NCBI RefSeq assembly: GCF_023091745.1
Contig: NC_068910.1
Location: forward strand, 183,327,170 to 183,391,169
From: Budorcas taxicolor
Lineage: Eukaryota > Chordata > Mammalia > Artiodactyla > Bovidae
Direction: 5' to 3'
Length of the DNA stretch: 64,000 bases
Both the position numbers and the translations under genes were made by a program. Below the pieces are notes generated by a model. That model saw nothing but the letters and a program-made list of their open reading frames with translations. It ran no database searches and had not been told where the DNA came from. Shown in pieces: positions 56,706 to 64,000 of the stretch (positions are counted from its first letter, which is position 1; each line of letters opens with the position of its first letter).

Positions 56706-57971
56706 TTCACTTCTCCTTGTGGCCTTGGAATACTTCAAAAGAAGTGTTGCTCGAGCTGGTTTTACCAATTGTAAAGAACAGAAGGAAGCTAAATATAAAC
56801 CAGTCTGAGAGAAAACTTTGCTTTCAGTCAAGGCCAAACATGGCCAGCCTTTATTAAACCTTAGTTAGGCGTTTCCTAGCACATCTTATGCATGCTTTCT
56901 TTTGTCACTTGTCTTCTTAAAAAGAGGCCTTGGTCATAGAGCAAAAGACAGAGAGAGTCTAAAATGCCACATCTAACTCAAAGCCCAAGAGACAAAGGGC
57001 CAGCTCCTGTGACATCTCCCGAGGCTCTGAGCTCCAGGAGGCTGGTGAGATGAACAAGGCGAGGGTGATCTTTTTCAGTGACTTGCACGTGATCAGGAAG
57101 CCCCTGTCTCACAACTGTGCTCATGGTCCTTACTGCAACCTCTAGTGCACAGCCAGTGTCATGGCAGCGGGGGCTGCCTCTTCTAATCTTGCCCTGGCCT
57201 GTTCTTACAGGACAAGAAAGCAAAAGCCCCGCCCTGGCAGTGGGGTATACACCATTGCAGAGGAGATTTGCTTCAGAACTTTGTTTCTAACTTCAAGTCC
57301 TGAGTTTAACCATCCCTCTGGGTGAATACATGTGATAATGGAAACATCAAAATGATCTGTGGCTGCAGTTTCCTTCCTTCTGTGCTGTGATCCTGGGTAA
57401 CTTACACCAAAGGACCAGTGAGGAATTGAACTTTTGTAATTTTGGTGCAAAGGGAGAAACCCCCAGGGCCTACTAAGGCAGGGACTGAGGAGAAAGCCTA
57501 TGGGACTTGAAAAAACAAATATGTTTCTGAGAAAAAGGGAGAGCGTAAACAAGTGCAGGCTCTGACTGCAAAGCCTTGAGGTCGGGGTGGGGGGGGGGGG
57601 GTGGGGAAGATAACGAGTAGCAGAGGGTTTGCTTTAGGAGAGAGGAGACTGTCTATCTTGGCAGACCCCATGGGGAGCGTGGCAGTGCTTTCACTGATGT
57701 AAACTAAATTCTTTCTGTGGCTGATCTGAATATGTGCTTTTTAGCTCTTTAGAATTCAAGTAAAATGTGAAGCATGAGTCAGCTGAAGCTGCAAAGCCCA
57801 GAATTTTTTTTTTTTGATGGCAGTGGTGCTTCTTCCAAATAAATGCTGTATAATGGGGATGTACTGTCTTGCACTTGAGCTTTGTAGAAAATTGTGAACT
57901 GTGTGTGTGGAGTATAAGATCCTGTGAAAGCCAGGGACTTTGGCCAGGAATGAGACTTCTCATCTTTGCTT
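56706..57971. other. CPB1 intron 9, unique part with G-tract
   Basis: No exon found. A long G-run lies at 57584-57606. A region near 56980-57230 is relatively GC-rich but shows no carboxypeptidase or other coding similarity. Confidence 0.4.
57584..57606 (+). repeat. Poly-G tract
   Basis: G4, T, G13, T, G4 (approximate counts), a potential G-quadruplex and a spot prone to assembly error. Confidence 0.85.
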
Positions 57972-58180
57972 AAAGTGGAGTTTCTCAACCTTGGTGCTTT
58001 TGACAGGAGGGCTGGGTCATCCTGTGTGTGGGGGCTGAACTGTGCATTGTAGGGGGTTGATCAGCCTCCCCTGGCCTCTCTCCACTGCATGCCAGGAGCA
58101 CTCCCACAGTTAAAACTCTCAACCTCCCCCTCCCCCCTGCCCCCACCCACCCAGTCAACATTGCCAGATGTCTTCTGGGG
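57972..58180 (+). mobile_element. MER5A-like hAT DNA transposon relic
   Basis: TTTCTCAACCTTGGTGCTTT, TGTGCATTGTAGGGGGTTGA, CACTGCATGCCAGGAGCACT and CATTGCCAGATGTCTTCTGG follow the MER5A consensus order. Confidence 0.8.
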
Positions 58181-59520
58181 AAAGGGAAGGAAGCAAAAAT
58201 CAGCTTAAAGTCAGATAAAAGATGCAATTATGTTAACGAAGAAAGTATTATAGAGAAAAAGAATGAAAAAGAAGACAACTGGTTTTCAAGATGCTCTGAA
58301 TGCCTTATTTTGTTTTCCTCTCCTGACCATAGTACAAGTGCCTTCTCAGTACTGCTGTTAGGTCACTTCTGCTAGAAGAATACTTTGCTTCCAGGGTGGC
58401 TATAACCAAAGGCATGTTACCCAGTTACATTTAAATTTCAGATAAACAATGAATGTTTTTCCAGTAAAGTCTGTCCCATGCACTATTTGGAACATACTTA
58501 AACACTTAAAAATTATTTGTTGTTTATCTCAAATCAGATCTAACTAGGAGTCCTATATTTGACCTGGCAGTTCTGTTTATCAGGTCACCGGCTCCAGGGC
58601 CTGCTGTGTGACACAGGGTTCATTCTGACATCTAGGTCCCTCCATAGTCTGGTTACCTCCCTCCCACTCTTCTTTCCAGAAAACACGCATAACAGGCTGA
58701 CCCCTGTCTACTCCCTTTTTATGGCAGGAACCATGGTTTCTGCTGAGTACTTAATAGGTGCTCAGTAGAATTTCTGGCAATTGCCTTATGAGTCACCAGA
58801 CCCTGGAGGAGAATTTTAACAGGCCAAGAAGCCACTTTAAAGATGGTAAATCAGCAGTTGTCTCTCCAGTCAAAGAAATTCTGCAGTTGTCATTTAAAAT
58901 TCTTCTAAGTGAGATTAGAAATTTTGAGAAAGCTCCTGAAGCAAATGTGTGCTTCAAGTCCTATCTGCCTTGACTGCTTGCTGGCAGCTGGCCTGACAGA
59001 CGGGCTCTGACCCTGTTACTCTTGCTATTAGGCAGGGACACGGTGACAGCTGTGATAGAGCGTTCTCATGACCCTGTAATTGCCCATCTCCTAATCACAA
59101 TATTTCTTCCCTCTGATATTTATGTTTATCTCTAATCATAGTTTTGATTTATGGTCACATGCTTGAGTGGAACAGGGGGTTTCTATCTTGGTGGCTCATT
59201 AACTAAAACTTTAATGAAGAGATAGTGAGGTGTCACTGGGCTAGATGGTATTAGAGTTTAGAAATGGATTTCCATCTTTTGGTCAAGGTCAATAATTTTC
59301 CAGAAATTATTAGCCTGTCATATCTCTCCTGGTTTATGTATGTATATCCATGAAGGGGTGGGCCATGATCATAAAGACTGGGCCCTGAGAAGCCAGGGTT
59401 TTTAGTTGGCCAGTGTACTTAGCAGTGTCCAGGGTTAGAAGTAATAATAGTATATTTGTGGGATAAAAGACTGTATTTAATGAAAGGTCTTTTACAAACT
59501 GGCTTTATGGAGCACCAGCA
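58181..59520. other. CPB1 intron 9, mostly unique
   Basis: 58560-58770 may be an L2 fragment (GGTCCCTCCATAGTCTGGTT; AATAGGTGCTCAGTAG). No exon found. Confidence 0.4.
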
Positions 59521-59530
59521 TAGTACAAAT

Positions 59531-59580
59531 CTGTGTGTGTGTGTGGGTGTGTGTGTGTGTGTGGGTGTGTGTGTGTGTTT
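59531..59580. repeat. (TG)n microsatellite
   Basis: TG repeat interrupted twice by GGG. Confidence 0.92.
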
Positions 59581-60657
59581 GGGAATTGGGACAGCCTAGA
59601 GAATTCTTCTGTGTCCGCTAGTGCCATGCCCAAGGCTGCCTCTATTACTGGTCTGAGCTCAGCTAAGCCTTCATTGTCTAAGCTGGAAAATGAGAAAGCA
59701 GAACCAGACAAATTTCAAGATTCCCACTTGTGAAGTTCTGTTCCTGCTTTTGAATTTAGAAGTAGTATTATAGTAATAATTGTTAACAGTGCCATGTAGC
59801 TCTGTTTGGGAGGAAAGTAGACCAAAGATTGTGGGACTCTCTATGCTTAATAAATAGAAGGATATGGATTGGTTTGGGAGCCTTTTAAATTATGTCTCTT
59901 AGTTTTTATTTCCTCTGATGATAAAGAGGTCATATAACTCAATATTTCATTACCGTTTAGAATTTTGGAGCTGTAAGTATAATCTTTTCTGAGTCTTAAA
60001 ACTTCATTTGAAAATAGTGATAGATATATATTAAAGTCAATACCGAGATTGGACAGTTTATGAAGCCACTTGAAAACTCACAGTACATCTTGTATTTAAA
60101 AAAAATAATTATAGTATGTGTAAAAGCAGTTTGCTGTAAGGAGAGCATATGCATGTAAGATGCATTTATGTTTCCTCAAACTTTTTACTCATCTGCTGGA
60201 GATATATTTTTTGGTACCCTTTGTAATCCATACTATTACTTCTGTACTTTTATTTCATTGGTCTTTTGCTTTCTCGTCTCTGCCTTTTTCCCCCCTGAGG
60301 GTTGTCCTATGATATGAGTAACTGTCATGTAATCCCCATGTAAGATCTTTCAGAAACGCAGCCATATACATTTTTATCACAACTCTGTATGTAAAAGGAT
60401 TGCTGCTTATGGTATGTTCTAACTTTGGACTGAAACTGCTAATGTTTCTGTCTAGAATAATTTCCTTCTGATTATTTCATTGAAGCATATTTTTTTTTGC
60501 TACAAATATGATCTTATAAGTTTTAGATGTATAAAGAAAAAGAATCATATATATGCTAAAATCTGTATGACAGAATCTGCTTTGCATTGCTTTAAGAAAA
60601 TCTGAGTTATCTAAAATGTAGTGTGGTACCAATAATTCATTTTTATTAATCTTTTAC
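59581..60657. other. CPB1 intron 9, unique part
   Basis: AT-rich, nothing recognised. Confidence 0.4.
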
Positions 60658-61118
60658 ATCTAGTCAAGGTTATGGTTTTTCCAGTGGTCATATATGGATG
60701 TGAGAGTTGGACTGTGAAGAAAGCCGAATGCTGAAGAATAAATGCTTTTGAAATGTGATGTTGGAGAAGACTCTTGAGAGTCCCTTGGACTGCAAGGAGA
60801 TCCAACCAGTCCATTCTGAAGGAGATCAGCCCAGGGATTTCTTTGGAAGGAATGATGCTAAAGCTGAAACTCCAGTACTTTGGCCACCTCGTGCGAAGAG
60901 CTGACTCATTGGAAAAGACTCTGATGCTGGGAAAGATTGGTGGCAGGAGGAGAAGGGGATGACAGAGGATGAGATCGCTGGATGGCATCACTGACTCGAT
61001 GGACGTGAATCTGAGTGAACTCCGGGAGTTGGGGATGGACAGGGAGGCCTGGCGTGCTGTGATTCATGGGGTCGCAAAGAGTCAGACACGACTGAGCGAC
61101 TGAACTGAACTGAACTGA
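60658..61118 (+). mobile_element. BovB LINE 3' fragment
   Basis: From TAGTCAAGGTTATGGTTTTT to ACTGAACTGAACTGAACTG. Frame breaks include TGA in the early part. Confidence 0.93.
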
Positions 61119-61558
61119 TCTTTTCTTTTCTAATGGTGGGGTCATATTTTTCTAATTGAGAATTAATACAGATGCAGTAGATTTGGGTGGAACATTCATC
61201 TTTCTAGGTCAAGACTTTTGCTTTAAAAAAATTGATATCTTTATTACAAATAAAAACAATGCAAAAGCCAGTATCTTTCTTATTTAGAGACTCTAATTCT
61301 CATTTGGCTATATATGTTTGTAATAACACTGTAGTTATAAGTTGTTCTAGCAAAATGTTCTTGGAAAGTAAGTAAATTGGATTGATACAAAATAAGAAAA
61401 AGACTGAAAGGATTTCTGGTTAACTATTAAAATGATTTACATTATTTTGGGGTGCCAGATCCCAAATGAATCAAATAATCAAATAATATGAATCTCAGAT
61501 TTTACTGATGGTAAAGGAGCATATTGTTAATATACTATATATTGTATATTGACAATAT
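61119..61558. other. AT-rich spacer between two BovB copies
   Basis: Ends in an inverted repeat, GTATATTGACAATATAC, next to the BovB start. Confidence 0.5.
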
Positions 61559-62470
61559 ACAAGGCTGTACATTGTCACGCTGCTTACTTAACTTATATGC
61601 AGAGTGCATCATGAGAAATGCTGGGCTGGATGAAGCACAAGCTGGAATCAATATTGCTGGGAGAAATATCAATAACCTCAGATATGCAGATGACACCACT
61701 CTATGGCAGAAAGCGAAGAAGAACTAAAGAGCCTCTTGATGAAAGTAAAAGAGGAGAGTGAAAAAGTTGGCTTAAAACTCAGCATTCAGAAAACTAAGAT
61801 CATGGCATCTGGTCCCATCACTTCATAGCAAATAGATGGGAAAACAATGGAAACAGTGACAGACTTTATTTTTTGAAGCTCCAAAATCACTGCAAATGGT
61901 GATTGCAGCCATGAAATTAAAAGATGCTTGTTCCTTGGAAGAAAAGTTACAACCAAGCTAGACAGAATATTAAAAAGCAGAGACATTACTTTACCAACAA
62001 AGGTCCATCTAGTCAAGGCTATGGTTTTTCCAGTGGTCATGTATGGATGTGAGAGTTGGACCATAAACAAAGCTAAGCCCTGAAGAATTGATGCTTTTGA
62101 ACTGTGGTGTTGGAGAAGACTCTTGAGAGTCCCTTGGACTGCAAGAAGATCCAACCAGTCCATCCTAAAGGAAATCAGTACCGAATATTCATTAGAAGGA
62201 CTGATACTGAAGCTGAAACTCCAATATTTGGCCACCTGATGTGAAAAACTGACACATTGGAAAACACCCTGATGCTGGGAAAGATTGAAGGCAGGAGAAG
62301 GGGATGACAGAGGATGAGATGGTTGGATGGCATCACCAACACTATGGACAAAAGTTTAAGTAAGCTCCAGGAGTTGGTGTTGGACAGGGAGGCCTGGCAT
62401 GCTGCAGTCCATGGGGTTGCAAAGAATTGGACAGGATTGAGTGACTGGAGTGAACTGAACTGAACTGATT
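61559..62470 (+). mobile_element. BovB LINE 3' copy
   Basis: Begins in the reverse transcriptase motif B region (CTLSRCLLNLYAECIMRNAG), contains YADD (RYADDTTL) and then a frameshift, and ends GAACTGAACTGAACTGA. Inactive. Confidence 0.94.
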
Positions 62471-64000
62471 TAAGATGCTAGGCAGAAGTTTAGTCATAGA
62501 AAAAAAACTTGGCAATTTACTTTTAAATCAATCTATGTGATATAAGTGCAAATAAGTTTTGTATCTTATCATGCTAAGTATGCATGCATGCATGCATCTT
62601 ATCACATATCTTATCATGCTCTAAAAAGTATAGGAAATAACATGTCCTTTTCCTTGAATTTATTAGATTTGTGACTATACATATAAACCATCCAAGGTTA
62701 GATTATTTTGTAGTTTGTGTTTTCTTTTTGAGAATTCATTATGAATATTTTACTTTTGTATAGTTCTGTTTCACTTCTGTAGAATTTAAAAACAATCTTG
62801 AAGGATATAATTTCTAGTATGTATTTTTTTTTAATTGCCTCTCTTTCCTTGATTTTAAACGGAGAAGTGATTCTTAGAGAAAAGTATCAGTGGATCACAA
62901 TCTCTGGAGGGACGTAGCAAGAACTTTTTTTGAGATTCTAACGGTAGAACTAACTTGATTCTTTTTCTAAAGGACAATTTATAGACTTTTAGAGCAGTCC
63001 AGATACTAGGTTTTTATTGTATGGAGCCAGTGGGGCAAGAAAGTATTCATCACTAAAAGAGTTTAAACTTACTCCTCAAATAAGAACTATTGCAGCATTG
63101 TGAAGCAGTTCCATTCCAAAGAACACTTTGAGCTTTTCTGTTAGCATTAGTCTTTTAGTGTTTATATATTTAAAACTAGTTATTAAGCAAACTGGATATA
63201 TTAGCTATTGTTACATTTAATGTGGTTTATAATTTTAATTTTAATATTTTATTTAGTAACTCATTAGTGCTTAGTTTTTATGGCTTTGCCTTTTTCTCTT
63301 TTGGTGTGGTACAGTTTAAACATATTCACATGAATTAAACAAGCAACGTACCCCCACTTCCTCTCCTCTGGTGGCCAGAAATCTAGGACTGAAATGAGGA
63401 GCTAACCGCAGTCATCTCTGGGACAACAGGCCTGTGAGCACCCACTGTTGAGAATACTCACAGACTGAGCATTATTGGAAAACTGAAATATTTAATGGTT
63501 CCAACTAATCATGGTTCCAACCCCTTTGTTTTTTGGCTACAGATAGGGAAAATGGGAAGCTTTTTGAAAAATAGCACTTCTTCTTTTTTTATTTTTTTTT
63601 AAAAAGAAAAGGACCTGGCCAACTATTAGCTATCAGTTTTCTAAGAGGTTGAGTTATTTTTCCGGTTCCTCTTCACAAGATATTTACAGCATTACATATT
63701 TTATTTGGCCTCTGAAAGACCGAATCTGAAAGTACAAAACAATAATTTCCAGTTGATTAAGTTTTGGGTCTTTGAATTTTTACATTTAGGTAAGCCAAAT
63801 ATCTATGTCATTTTCTAAGTGAAATAGTTTATTTTTTGGCGTAAGTCAAATGCTTTAAATCTTATACTTGTTCTTTTAGATCATTGGTTCCAACTTCTAA
63901 TAGTCAGATGTTCATAATTTAAAAAAAGTTGTTGAAGGATTCACATATGCTTATTTTTTTAAACAATTATGCGGATATACTATATTTAACATGAATATTA
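62471..64000. other. AT-rich DNA at the window end
   Basis: A short (ATGC)n run at 62581-62598 beside a repeated CTTATCATGCT. No CPB1 exon, SINE or LINE recognised. Confidence 0.45.

Noticed and set aside
56978..57223. GC-richer stretch as a possible CPB1 or novel exon
   Set aside because: No carboxypeptidase similarity in any frame that I could see, and no convincing paired splice sites.
62578..62600. (ATGC)n run as a regulatory palindrome
   Set aside because: It is short and best explained as a simple repeat.
1..64000. Endogenous retrovirus, CRISPR, tRNA gene or bacterial-type operon
   Set aside because: No LTR pair, gag/pol pattern, spaced direct repeats or tRNA-gene structure was seen beyond tRNA-derived SINE heads.

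Overview
The window is mammalian nuclear DNA from a ruminant. The evidence is its repeats: ten 5'-truncated BovB (RTE-type) LINE copies ending in ACTGAACTGA units, and more than twenty Bov-tA / Bov-A2 SINEs, a combination typical of pecoran ruminants. Cetartiodactyl CHR-type tRNA SINEs, ruminant L1 tails, ancient L1M-type L1 fragments, MIRs and MER5A-like relics fill most of the rest. I cannot separate cattle, sheep, goat or deer from the sequence alone.

There are two protein-coding genes, both on the minus strand and both M14 zinc metallocarboxypeptidases. CPA3 (mast-cell carboxypeptidase A3) is present in full: eleven coding exons from the ATG at 40448 down to the stop at 8457-8459. With GT-AG introns they give exactly 1254 nt and 417 residues, with all catalytic residues in place. 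Upstream of it (higher coordinates) lie only the last two coding exons of CPB1 (pancreatic carboxypeptidase B1), at 51457-51541 and 49583-49770. They carry the Asp that sets basic C-terminal specificity, followed by a poly(A) signal. I found no earlier CPB1 exon between 51542 and 64000, so intron 9 would run past the window. The final two exons are 85 and 188 nt in both genes with identical phases, as expected of tandem paralogues. The order CPB1 -> CPA3, head to tail, matches the order I recall at the human locus.

Layout: 1-4880, an ancient antisense L1 cut up by BovB and SINE insertions; 4881-8105, mostly unique intergenic DNA downstream of CPA3; 8106-40448, CPA3, whose 11.8-kb intron 10 holds a 1.5-kb BovB with a 366-codon reverse-transcriptase ORF; 40449-49411, the intergenic region between the two carboxypeptidases, with a twin-primed L1 and three BovB fragments; 49412-64000, the 3' end of CPB1 and part of its long intron 9, with nested SINEs and two tandem BovB 3' ends.

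I found no operon, CRISPR array, tRNA/rRNA gene or convincing endogenous retrovirus, and no previously undescribed system. The points most worth checking are two non-conservative substitutions in CPA3 (G383E and L403P), exon 7 of CPA3 sitting between two same-orientation SINEs, and several nested transposon stacks with readable target-site duplications.
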